DNA of 50,023 nucleotides from Halanaerobiaceae bacterium (lineage in GTDB: Bacteria; Bacillota; Halanaerobiia; Halanaerobiales; Halarsenatibacteraceae): contig PWDW01000203.1 in assembly GCA_003553225.1 (NCBI GenBank), positions 1 through 50,023 on the forward strand. Direction: 5' to 3'. Both the position numbers and the translations under genes were made by a program. Numbering within the stretch: position 1 is the stretch's first letter; each line of letters starts with the position of its first letter. Under the pieces are notes generated by a model. The model ran no database searches, had not been told where the DNA came from, and saw only the letters and a list, made by a program, of their open reading frames with translations. Shown piece by piece: positions 1 to 6,870 of the stretch.

Positions 1-300
1 GTAAATAATCATTACACCGAACATGATGCCGGAGCTATGATAAATATTGCCGGAATCGGTATTCTGAATACCACTTCTTATGAACAGGAGGCTCTACAGC
101 TTGCTGGATTTCTTTTAACCCCGGAAATACAGGAATATTTTGTACAGGAAAACTATGAATACCCTGTAACCGGTGAAGTCAGCATTGAGCACAGCCAGAT
201 CCTGCCCCTGGATCAAATTAATGCTCCTGATATAAATCTAACCGACCTTGAAGATCTGGAAGGGACTCTGGAATTACTTAGAGAGGCGGGGGTACTGTAG
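1..300 (+). CDS. Iron(III)-type ABC transporter substrate-binding protein, C-terminal part (partial)
   Basis: The frame is open from base 1 to the TAG at 298-300, so this is the 3' end of a gene that starts outside the window; about 99 residues are visible. The start of the fragment (VNNHYTEHDAGAMINIAGIG) and its later QEYFVQENYEYPVTGEV stretch match the C-terminal lobe of FbpA/AfuA-like periplasmic iron-binding proteins, where the first segment follows the hinge and the second is the usual 'last strand' motif. The adjoining permease and ATPase of the same class support this. It would bind the substrate outside the cytoplasmic membrane and pass it to the permease. Iron(III) is the likeliest substrate, but thiamine, phosphonate or other small ligands use the same fold and the metal-binding tyrosines of the N-terminal part cannot be checked. 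Confidence 0.85.
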   Translation, partial: VNNHYTEHDAGAMINIAGIGILNTTSYEQEALQLAGFLLTPEIQEYFVQENYEYPVTGEVSIEHSQILPLDQINAPDINLTDLEDLEGTLELLREAGVL

Positions 301-1973
301 TGTCTGAAAATACCTTTTCACTGAATTTAAAAACAGTAAATCAGATAGCTCAAAAAACGGGCCACTCAATAAAAAATATGTGGCCCTCCCGGATTCCGCT
401 CATTTTAATTCCACCGGTTTTAATTATAACCTTATCTCTGGCAGTACCTCTGATTTATCTGGTTATAAGACTGCTCCAGACAGATGCTTCTATCTGGAAT
501 CTCTTATTAAGGCAGCAGACCTTACAGGCCCTGTTAAATACATTATTGTTAAGTGGAGCAGTGACAATTTCTTCCATTATTATTGCTGTTCCTTTAGCCT
601 GGTTAACCGTAAGAATAGATTTTCCCGGCCGAAAATTATTTTCAATTTTAACCATAGTACCTCTGGTTATACCCTCATTGATCGGTGGTTTTACTTTTAT
701 AAGTGCCTTTGGTCGAGGTGGTTTTATCCACCAGCTGCTGCAGTGGTTAAATATAAATTTTGTTCCCGATATATACGGTTTTGGTGGGGCATGGATTCTG
801 TTAACTCTGCTCTGTTATCCCTATGTTTTATTAACCGTTCGTTCCGCGCTTATGAACATGGATCAGTCCCAGATTGAAGCTGCCCGCACAATGGGCTTAA
901 ATCCACTAAAAACCTTCTTTAAAGTTACTTTGCCAAAACTAAAACCGGCTGTAACAGCCGGTGGCCTGTTAATAGCTCTGTATACTATCAGTGATTTTGC
1001 AGCAGTCTCTCTGCTGCAGTATAATACTTTTACCAGACTAATATATATTGAATATCAGACCTCTTTCAATAGAATTTATGCTGCGGTACTGGCCCTGCTG
1101 CTGGTAATGATGTCTTTAATTATCGTTTCGCTAGAAATGAAAAACCAGAATAACAACCATTATTACAGTGTGGGGGCCGGCACCAAACGTCATTTGATGA
1201 AAATTACCCCTGGTAAATGGAAATGGCTGGGAACAGGATTTTGTTCTCTGGTTGTTCTTTTTTCGTTAATACTGCCAGCAGGTACCATAATTTACTGGAT
1301 ATTTAGAGGACTCAGACAGGGAGAAGAGCTGATAATAAGGCCAGAGGCTGCCTTTAACTCTTTTTATGTGTCCTTTCTGGCCGCAATTCTTACCGTCAGT
1401 TCCGCCCTACCTATTGCCCTTGTTTCTACCCATTATAAAAGTAAATTTAGCGGATTTATACAAAACATTGCCTATGCCGGTTATGCTCTACCCGGTATTG
1501 TAGTAGCCCTTTCTCTTGTCTTTTTTGGTGCAAATTATGGCCGTTTGTTTTATCAAACACTACCCCTGCTTCTTTTTGCCTATGTAATTCTTTTTCTACC
1601 TCAGGCTCTGGGAACTCTGCGGAGCTCTCTGCTGCAGTTAAATCCTCATATTGAAGATGCCGGTTTGATTATCGGGTTTAGCAGAATGCAAATACTGCAC
1701 AAAATAATTTTACCTCTTTTGAAACCGGGTATCCTGAGTGGAGCAGCTCTGGTATTTCTTACTTCAATGAAAGAGCTCCCGGCCACAATGCTTCTGGGCC
1801 CAATCGGATTTCGATCATTAACAACTGAGATCTGGAATGCAACTATTGAAGCTTTTTACACCCGGGCCGCTGTACCAGCTCTGATATTAATCATTATCTC
1901 TTCTTTTTCACTGGCCATTATTTTCAAAAGAAAAGAAGACACTGAGCAAAAATGCCAATTACAGGAATCATGA
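300..1973 (+). CDS. ABC transporter permease with two fused halves (FbpB/ThiP type)
   Basis: This 557-residue integral membrane protein is made of two BPD_transp_1 units in tandem (roughly residues 70-280 and 345-545). Each carries an EAA-like loop that docks the ATPase: 'AARTMGLNPLKTFFKVTLPKLKPA' region in the first half and 'GLIIGFSRMQILHKIILPLLKPG' region in the second. About twelve membrane segments are visible. Fused two-domain permeases of this length are typical of Fe(III) importers (FbpB/AfuB). The start is a GTG whose G is the last base of the upstream TAG stop, so translation is probably coupled; a G-rich ribosome-binding site (GGCGGGGG) lies just before it. It forms an operon with the binding protein and the ATPase 22 bases downstream. 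Confidence 0.9.
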   Translation: MSENTFSLNLKTVNQIAQKTGHSIKNMWPSRIPLILIPPVLIITLSLAVPLIYLVIRLLQTDASIWNLLLRQQTLQALLNTLLLSGAVTISSIIIAVPLAWLTVRIDFPGRKLFSILTIVPLVIPSLIGGFTFISAFGRGGFIHQLLQWLNINFVPDIYGFGGAWILLTLLCYPYVLLTVRSALMNMDQSQIEAARTMGLNPLKTFFKVTLPKLKPAVTAGGLLIALYTISDFAAVSLLQYNTFTRLIYIEYQTSFNRIYAAVLALLLVMMSLIIVSLEMKNQNNNHYYSVGAGTKRHLMKITPGKWKWLGTGFCSLVVLFSLILPAGTIIYWIFRGLRQGEELIIRPEAAFNSFYVSFLAAILTVSSALPIALVSTHYKSKFSGFIQNIAYAGYALPGIVVALSLVFFGANYGRLFYQTLPLLLFAYVILFLPQALGTLRSSLLQLNPHIEDAGLIIGFSRMQILHKIILPLLKPGILSGAALVFLTSMKELPATMLLGPIGFRSLTTEIWNATIEAFYTRAAVPALILIIISSFSLAIIFKRKEDTEQKCQLQES

Positions 1974-1995
1974 TTACCAAAAGGAGAATCCGGAG

Positions 1996-3069
1996 ATGAT
2001 TATTAACCTAAAAAATATTTTAAAAACCTATCCCGAATGTGAAAGCCCTGCCTTAAATAATATAAATTTATCCATCAAATCCGGAGAAATTATAACTCTT
2101 CTGGGGCCCAGTGGATGTGGTAAAACCACACTATTACGTTTAATAGCCGGACTGGAAAAACCAGATCAGGGTGAAATATATATTAAAAACAATCAGGTCA
2201 CCGGTAATCAAATCTGGGTACCTCCTGAAAAAAGAGAGGTGGGTATGGTTTTTCAGGATTTTGCCCTATTTCCGCATTTAAATGTTCAGCAGAATATTGC
2301 TTTTGCTCTCCAGAACATGAAGATCTCTGAAGAGCAGAAAAAAAATAAAATAAACAGTATTATAAAACTGGTAGGACTCTCAGGTTTAAGCAGTCAGAAT
2401 CCGGCCGACCTTTCTGGAGGTCAACAGCAGAGGGTTGCTCTGGCCCGGGCTCTTATTCAGGACCCCCTTCTGGTAATGCTTGATGAACCATTTAATAATC
2501 TGGATATGAATCTGCGCAGTAAAATGCAAAAAGAAATTACAAATATAATTCATAAATCGGGCACAACAGCTGTCTTTGTAACCCACAATCAGAAAGAGGC
2601 CCTATCAATTTCCAATAAGGTAATAGTCATGGATAAGGGGCAAATTGAACAAAAAGGAACTCCCAGACAGATATATGAAAAACCAAAAACAAAATTTGTT
2701 GCTTCTTTTGTTGGCCAATCCAATATATTATCGGGAACCATAGGAAAAGAAAAAAATACTGTTATCACTCCCCTGGGCAGGTTATCCTGTAGAACAGATC
2801 ATAACAAAAAACCGGGTACCAGGGTTGATCTTTCAATAAAACCAGAAGACATAAAAATAAACTCCTCGGGCAGTATTCAGGGCACCATACTTTCCCAAAA
2901 ATATAAAGGACAGTATGTTGAAGCAGTAATCTCTATCAAAACCAGCAGTAATACAAAATCACCCAACAAAAATCTAAATATTTATCTAACCCCGGATGAC
3001 AGTTATAAAAAAGGTGATAAACTATCTCTTTCTATCCCACCCAAAAATGTTAATATAATTTCCAGTTAG
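1996..3069 (+). CDS. ABC transporter ATP-binding protein (FbpC/PotA type)
   Basis: This 357-residue ATPase energises the importer. Walker A GPSGCGKT (37-44), Q-loop near 87, signature LSGGQ (139-143), Walker B with MLDEP (161-165) and the switch histidine (197) are all present, so it should be active. Residues from about 240 form a C-terminal TOBE-like regulatory domain, as in the FbpC/PotA/MalK subfamily. The start is supported by AAAGGAG upstream. It is the last gene of the operon and is followed by a strong hairpin at 3164-3195. The subfamily is certain; the substrate is taken from the FbpA-like partner. Confidence 0.92.
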   Translation: MIINLKNILKTYPECESPALNNINLSIKSGEIITLLGPSGCGKTTLLRLIAGLEKPDQGEIYIKNNQVTGNQIWVPPEKREVGMVFQDFALFPHLNVQQNIAFALQNMKISEEQKKNKINSIIKLVGLSGLSSQNPADLSGGQQQRVALARALIQDPLLVMLDEPFNNLDMNLRSKMQKEITNIIHKSGTTAVFVTHNQKEALSISNKVIVMDKGQIEQKGTPRQIYEKPKTKFVASFVGQSNILSGTIGKEKNTVITPLGRLSCRTDHNKKPGTRVDLSIKPEDIKINSSGSIQGTILSQKYKGQYVEAVISIKTSSNTKSPNKNLNIYLTPDDSYKKGDKLSLSIPPKNVNIISS

Positions 3070-3163
3070 TTAATAGCTGCCCTGACCGGTTTTGAAGAAT
3101 GCCTGAGCTCTTTTTCTTTTATTATAATACATTTAGTAAAATCAAGGCTCACTGCAGTTGAAT

Positions 3164-3195
3164 AAAAAACTGACCCCGGTCCGGGGTCAGTTTTT
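3164..3195. terminator. Bidirectional intrinsic terminator
   Basis: ACTGACCCCGG / CCGGGGTCAGT is a perfect inverted repeat (3169-3191, centre 3180) flanked by A6 on the left and T5 on the right. It can therefore stop both the iron-transport operon (+) and the converging hpf transcript (-). Confidence 0.9.
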
Positions 3196-3321
3196 AAAAG
3201 CAATTTTCCAGCAGCTATATATGCAAAACATACTAATTTATTAAGTAAACTTTAAAACTGAAATAGTAATATCTCTGAAGAACAGCTCAACAATTCAAAT
3301 TATATTAATTATTGTTAAAGA

Positions 3322-3879
3322 TTAAAAAATGGGCTCAATCAAACCATAATCTCCATCTTTTCTCTTATATACTACATTCACTTCTTCAGTTTCCGCATTT
3401 GAAAAAACAAAAAAGTCATGATCCAGCAAATCCATCTGCATAACTGCTTCTTCAACATTCATGGGCTTTACGGCAAATCTTTTGGTACGCACTATATTTG
3501 GTTCAAAATCTTCTTCCTCATTTTGGGAAAGAACTTCTTTTCTTCTTTTTTCTCTGTATTCTTCCTGTATTTCCTGTTCTTTTTCAATTAACTTTTTATT
3601 TATTTTTGTTTTATATTTATGAACCTGGCGTTCCAGTTTTTCCATAACCCCATCTACAGATGCATATAAATCTCCGGTTTCTTCTTCACCGCGAAGAATT
3701 AGTCCTCCCACATAGGCGGTAACCTCAACTATATGCCTTTCTTTTTCAACTTCAAAAGTGATATTAACCTCAATAGGTTCATTTTCAAAATACTTTTCCA
3801 GTTTCTGAACTTTTTTTTCAGCATACTCTTTCAGCGAAGAAGTAACCTCCACATTCTTGGCATAGGTCATAATTTTCAT
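3322..3879 (-). CDS. hpf: Ribosome hibernation promoting factor, long form
   Basis: This protein dimerises idle ribosomes into 100S particles in stationary phase. From the chosen start it has 185 residues: an N-terminal S30AE domain (MKIMTYAKNVEV..., about 1-100), a charged linker rich in Lys/Glu, and the C-terminal dimerisation domain of the long form, with 'FAVKPMNVEEAVMQMDLLDHDFFVF' as its hallmark (given here as positions about 130-155). The open frame extends 11 codons further upstream, but AAAGGAG sits eight bases before the ATG at 3879, so that start is preferred. It is transcribed alone and shares the terminator at 3164-3195 with the operon opposite. Confidence 0.95.
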   Translation of the reverse strand: MKIMTYAKNVEVTSSLKEYAEKKVQKLEKYFENEPIEVNITFEVEKERHIVEVTAYVGGLILRGEEETGDLYASVDGVMEKLERQVHKYKTKINKKLIEKEQEIQEEYREKRRKEVLSQNEEEDFEPNIVRTKRFAVKPMNVEEAVMQMDLLDHDFFVFSNAETEEVNVVYKRKDGDYGLIEPIF

Positions 3880-3914
3880 AAAGACCACTCCTTTCCTTTT
3901 CCTGCTCATCAATT

Positions 3915-3943
3915 AGAGTAAATATTTGTTCTCCTGCAGTCAA
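3915..3943 (-). promoter_or_regulatory. Possible promoter of hpf
   Basis: On the minus strand TTGACT (3938-3943) is followed after 17 bases by TACTCT (3915-3920), 35 bases before the hpf start. The -10 box is poor, so this is tentative. The rest of the 329-base gap (3880-4208) holds only the csp terminator at 4108-4133 and AT-rich DNA with no gene that I can see. Confidence 0.35.
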
Positions 3944-4103
3944 CTCAAAGAACAATTCCTTCTTCAAACTGACTTTCAATTAACTTTAATGAAATATAAC
4001 AATTATAAAGTAAATTTTAAATATATTTGTTAAATCTTATTTAATATATTCTACAAAAAACACCTGATCTCCTGCTTTTATTTCTTTGCCCGGCATATTA
4101 TAC

Positions 4104-4133
4104 AAAAGCCCTAACCGAATAACCGGTAAGGGC
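4104..4133 (-). terminator. Intrinsic terminator after the cold-shock gene
   Basis: On the minus strand GCCCTTACCG-GTTATT-CGGTTAGGGC is a ten-base stem with one mismatch, followed by TTTTG. It lies about 75 bases beyond the csp stop codon. Confidence 0.6.
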
Positions 4134-4208
4134 GGTAAGGACTCTATTTTTTTCAAATTATACAGATATCACATTCAGATATAACATTTTTCCTGATTAA
4201 AGCCCGGA

Positions 4209-4412
4209 TTATACCTTAACTACATTTGCAGCCTGAGGGCCGCGGTCTCCTTCTACTATTTCGAACTCGACTTCATCTCCTTCAGCAAGACTTTTAAAAC
4301 CTTCTTCCTGAATAGCTGAAAAATGAACAAAAACATCTTCTCCATCTTCTCTTTCAATAAATCCATACCCTTTTTGTGAATCAAACCATTTTACTTCTCC
4401 AGTATAAATCAT
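4209..4412 (-). CDS. Cold-shock protein (CspA/CspB family)
   Basis: This 67-residue single OB-fold protein binds single-stranded RNA/DNA and acts as an RNA chaperone. Both RNA-binding motifs are present: RNP1 KGYGFIER (about 15-22) and RNP2 DVFVHFSAI (about 26-34). It ends with the usual [10 protein letters not shown] tail. The open frame runs 14 codons upstream, but GGAGG is placed eight bases before the ATG at 4412 and [10 protein letters not shown] is the family's normal N-terminus. It has its own strong promoter and terminator and is monocistronic. Confidence 0.96.
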   Translation of the reverse strand: MIYTGEVKWFDSQKGYGFIEREDGEDVFVHFSAIQEEGFKSLAEGDEVEFEIVEGDRGPQAANVVKV

Positions 4413-4454
4413 ATTAAATTCCTCCAGTCTAATTTTAAATATGTTATTGCCCAT

Positions 4455-4483
4455 AATATATCATAGTGTTTTTTTTCTGTCAA
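4455..4483 (-). promoter_or_regulatory. Vegetative promoter of the cold-shock gene
   Basis: TTGACA (4478-4483) and TATATT (4455-4460) are separated by exactly 17 bases on the minus strand. They give a leader of roughly 35 bases, much shorter than the long cold-box leaders of enteric csp genes. Confidence 0.75.
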
Positions 4484-4500
4484 ATAATACACTCTCATCC

Positions 4501-5244
4501 TCAGCCAATCAGGTCCGCAGTGGAAAGAGTATAGACATAAATATGATTAACCCCGGTTTTTAATGTTAAAAATCTTCCCAGTTCATTCACTGTACTGCCA
4601 GTAGTAAAAATATCATCCACCAGAAGAATATTAACCCCCTGCAGCTGTCTTTTGCCCTTTTTAAAAGAAAATACACCTTTTATTGCTTCTTTTCTTTCCC
4701 GATAACTTAAATTATAAAGTGGGGGAGTGTTTTTTTTCCTTATTAATAAATTATCCAAAAGCTTTAAGGAAAGCCGCCTGCACATTTCTTCTGCGAGCAG
4801 ACGGGCCTGATTAAAGCCCCGTTCTCTCTCCCTTTCTTTATGCAGGGGAACCGGCATAACTACATCAATCGACATTTTTTTGTAATATTCTGAATAATAA
4901 AGTGAAAGTAAATGTCCCAGGGGACGGGCCAGCTCTTTTTTTCCATGATATTTAAAATCAGCAATTATCTGCTGTACTGCTCCCCTGTAAAAAAGAGGAG
5001 CTCTGGCCCGCTCAAAAAAATATGTAATAGCTTTACAAAAATTACATTTTTTTTGCCCCTTATCTCGTTCTGAGAAATTAACTTGACGTCCACATTTCAC
5101 ACAGTAATTTAATACATAAGAAAATTTTTTTAGACATTCCTGACATAAACCCTCTATTTCGACAACATTCTGAGGGGAATCACACTGCAAACATCTTTCC
5201 GGCTCGGGAAAGACAATATCCATTAACAGCTTAAAAACATCCAT
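4501..5244 (-). CDS. comF: ComF family phosphoribosyltransferase-like protein
   Basis: This 247-residue protein has the ComF layout. An N-terminal zinc-binding region carries cysteine pairs (CLQC at 18-21, CQEC about 35-38, CVKC and CNFC about 48-70). The C-terminal type I phosphoribosyltransferase domain carries the PRPP loop VNILLVDDIFTTGSTV (about 207-222). ComF is needed for single-stranded DNA handling in natural transformation in several bacteria. The gene starts three bases after the sigH stop, so the two are almost certainly co-transcribed, a suggestive link between an alternative sigma factor and DNA uptake. No other com genes are in the window. Confidence 0.9.
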   Translation of the reverse strand: MDVFKLLMDIVFPEPERCLQCDSPQNVVEIEGLCQECLKKFSYVLNYCVKCGRQVNFSERDKGQKKCNFCKAITYFFERARAPLFYRGAVQQIIADFKYHGKKELARPLGHLLSLYYSEYYKKMSIDVVMPVPLHKERERERGFNQARLLAEEMCRRLSLKLLDNLLIRKKNTPPLYNLSYRERKEAIKGVFSFKKGKRQLQGVNILLVDDIFTTGSTVNELGRFLTLKTGVNHIYVYTLSTADLIG

Positions 5245-5247
5245 AAC

Positions 5248-5874
5248 CTAACCCACCAGATCCTTAATATCATAATTAATCTTGATATCTTCTATCTTTT
5301 TTCTTGCCCGCTGCAGGGCATTATCAACTGTCTTTAGCTTTACATCCATCAGGTAAGAAATTTCTTCATATGATTTATTATCCAGATAATGCATAAATAC
5401 CTTTCTCTCCAGTTCTGTCAATTCCTCTTTTATATCTTCAAAAATAAGAGACAATATCTCCCGGCAGATAAATTTTTCTTCCAGATTTTCACTTTTATCC
5501 GGCAAAATTTCATTAAAACTTCGTCCCTTTTCATTATCATAATCCAGTGTTTTATTAAGTGAAGTTGAATTATTAAGTGGTATGTGTTTCTGACGGTTGG
5601 CCTTTTTTATAGCAGAAATTAACTGCCTATGGATACACAGCTGACAGAATCCCCTGAAGGAGGCCTGTTTGGAAAAATCATAGTCCCTAATAGCCTTAAA
5701 CAAACCAACCATACCCTCCTGTATTACATCATCTTTATCAAGACCTTTGATGAAAAAATACTGGGCTTTAGAATAAACAATATCCATGTTCTCATTAATT
5801 AAATACTCAACTGCATTTTTATCCCCGTTTTGAGCATTTTTAATGATTTTTTCCTTATCCTGCTTTTTTAACAT
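5248..5874 (-). CDS. sigH: RNA polymerase sigma factor, SigH (sigma-30) family
   Basis: This 208-residue sigma-70 family factor has region 2 (DDVIQEGMVGLFKAIRDYD, about 48-66), then the SigH-specific FRGFCQLCIHRQLISAIKKA and RQKHIPLN stretches (about 74-102), and region 4 with the helix-turn-helix KSYEEISYLMDVKLKTVDNA (about 165-185). In Firmicutes SigH governs the transition to stationary phase, competence and early sporulation. Here it does not sit in the classical place before rpmG-secE-nusG but directly upstream of comF, so it may be a relocated SigH or a SigH-like paralogue. A GAGGTGAT ribosome-binding site supports the ATG at 5874. Confidence 0.88.
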   Translation of the reverse strand: MLKKQDKEKIIKNAQNGDKNAVEYLINENMDIVYSKAQYFFIKGLDKDDVIQEGMVGLFKAIRDYDFSKQASFRGFCQLCIHRQLISAIKKANRQKHIPLNNSTSLNKTLDYDNEKGRSFNEILPDKSENLEEKFICREILSLIFEDIKEELTELERKVFMHYLDNKSYEEISYLMDVKLKTVDNALQRARKKIEDIKINYDIKDLVG

Positions 5875-5909
5875 GAAATCACCTCATTAAATCACTTATT
5901 CTATATTTT

Positions 5910-6068
5910 TTATTTAATCAAACTGAGAATTTCAAGAAGAGAAACCTCCATCTTTAATAAGGTGAAAATTATTAAAAGAATCATCAAAAAAAATAAAACA
6001 TTATAATCACCATAACTTAATTTTCTTTCAACTATCCTATTTTTAAATATTTTTTTTAATTTTTGCAT
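5910..6068 (-). CDS. Possible small single-pass membrane protein (52 aa)
   Basis: An ATG at 6068 opens a 52-codon frame ending with TAA at 5910. The product would have a basic N-terminus (MQKLKKIFKNRIVERK), one hydrophobic segment (VLFFLMILLIIFTLL, about 24-38) and a short tail. It lies 35 bases before sigH on the same strand. There is no good ribosome-binding site and the DNA is very AT-rich, so chance is a real alternative. The position and the basic-then-hydrophobic layout resemble a small regulatory membrane peptide, but no family is recognised. It occupies half of the 327-base gap 5875-6201; the other half holds the hairpin at 6093-6140. Confidence 0.35.
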   Translation of the reverse strand: MQKLKKIFKNRIVERKLSYGDYNVLFFLMILLIIFTLLKMEVSLLEILSLIK

Positions 6069-6092
6069 ATTCTGTGTTTTATTTTATTTTTT

Positions 6093-6140
6093 ACAGTATT
6101 TTTGCTGCCTGCAGCTTTATTATAAAAATAAAAATACTGT
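6093..6140. repeat. Long inverted repeat with inner hairpin
   Basis: ACAGTATTTTT (6093-6103) and AAAAATACTGT (6130-6140) are perfect 11-base arms. Between them GCTGC-CT-GCAGC (6104-6115) forms a second small stem. It lies 61 bases after the stop of the barrel-like gene (6202) and 24 bases before the 52-aa frame on the minus strand. It may be an RNA structure separating the two transcripts; a long U run for a classical terminator is missing. Confidence 0.5.
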
Positions 6141-6201
6141 TACTTACTTACAACCTCCCTTCCTGCTATTTTATAAAAAATTAATCAAAATCAAATCGAA
6201 T

Positions 6202-6753
6202 TTATCTTTTCATGATAAATCCAATGCTCAACAGGGGAGCAGACCGCTGCCAGTAGTTATTACCCAAACTGATAGACAGGCGATGGGATGATATTACCGG
6301 TAGTGTAATTCCTCCTTCAACAGTTAAACCTTCCTGACCTGTTAAAAAATAACTGCTTCGGGCAAAGAAATTAGTATCTCCCTGAAGCTGACTCTCAAAA
6401 CCGAGTCCCATTCCTGCTCCCAGAGTACTTCCCGGGTTACTAAAATCAGTATTCAATACCAGGTCCAGACTGAGATCATACTCATTCTCCTGTATGAAAT
6501 TGATTTTCCACACTCCACCCGCATTTATTTGATGTTCATCTGATAAATAAACGAATTTTAGTTCTGCATCATTAATATAATCAATATTATACTGAGTATT
6601 TATCATTAAATTCTTTATCTCCTCACCATCACTGCTGAAGGAATAATGTACACCTTCAAAACTGGGTTCCAGAGCCGAAGCTGTCTGGATTAAAAATAAA
6701 AACATCAAAATAACAAATATTCCGGCTGTAAAACTTTTTTTGATCTTAAGCAC
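6202..6753 (-). CDS. Secreted protein, probably a small outer-membrane beta-barrel
   Basis: No named family is recognised. The product (183 residues) begins with a basic-then-hydrophobic signal peptide (KIKKSFTAGIFVILMFLFLIQ, ending near a TASALE cleavage site). It then consists almost entirely of alternating polar/hydrophobic strands with glycines and aromatic residues (for example GAGMGLGFESQL, FFARSSYFL, RLSISLGNNYWQ), finishing with a short strand ending FIMKR. That pattern fits an outer-membrane barrel or a lipid-facing beta protein and would imply a diderm cell. The longest frame starts three codons earlier at another GTG; AGAGGTGAG is better placed for the GTG at 6753. It follows the SPOR/glycosidase gene by 117 bases and may share its transcript. 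Confidence 0.6.
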   Translation of the reverse strand: MLKIKKSFTAGIFVILMFLFLIQTASALEPSFEGVHYSFSSDGEEIKNLMINTQYNIDYINDAELKFVYLSDEHQINAGGVWKINFIQENEYDLSLDLVLNTDFSNPGSTLGAGMGLGFESQLQGDTNFFARSSYFLTGQEGLTVEGGITLPVISSHRLSISLGNNYWQRSAPLLSIGFIMKR

Positions 6754-6870
6754 AATACTCACCTCTTGGAATTTTATAAAATAGTTTATTTAATAAATCG
6801 CTTAATCTTTTTCTTATTTTTTATAAGGAATAACAATAAATCATTGTAAAAATAAAAGTAGATAAACTAA

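Noticed and set aside
3908..3943. A SigH-type promoter for hpf (GCAGGAGAA motif on the minus strand)
   Set aside because: The -35-like GCAGGAGAA matches, but no GAAT-type -10 lies at the right distance; kept only as a weak vegetative promoter.
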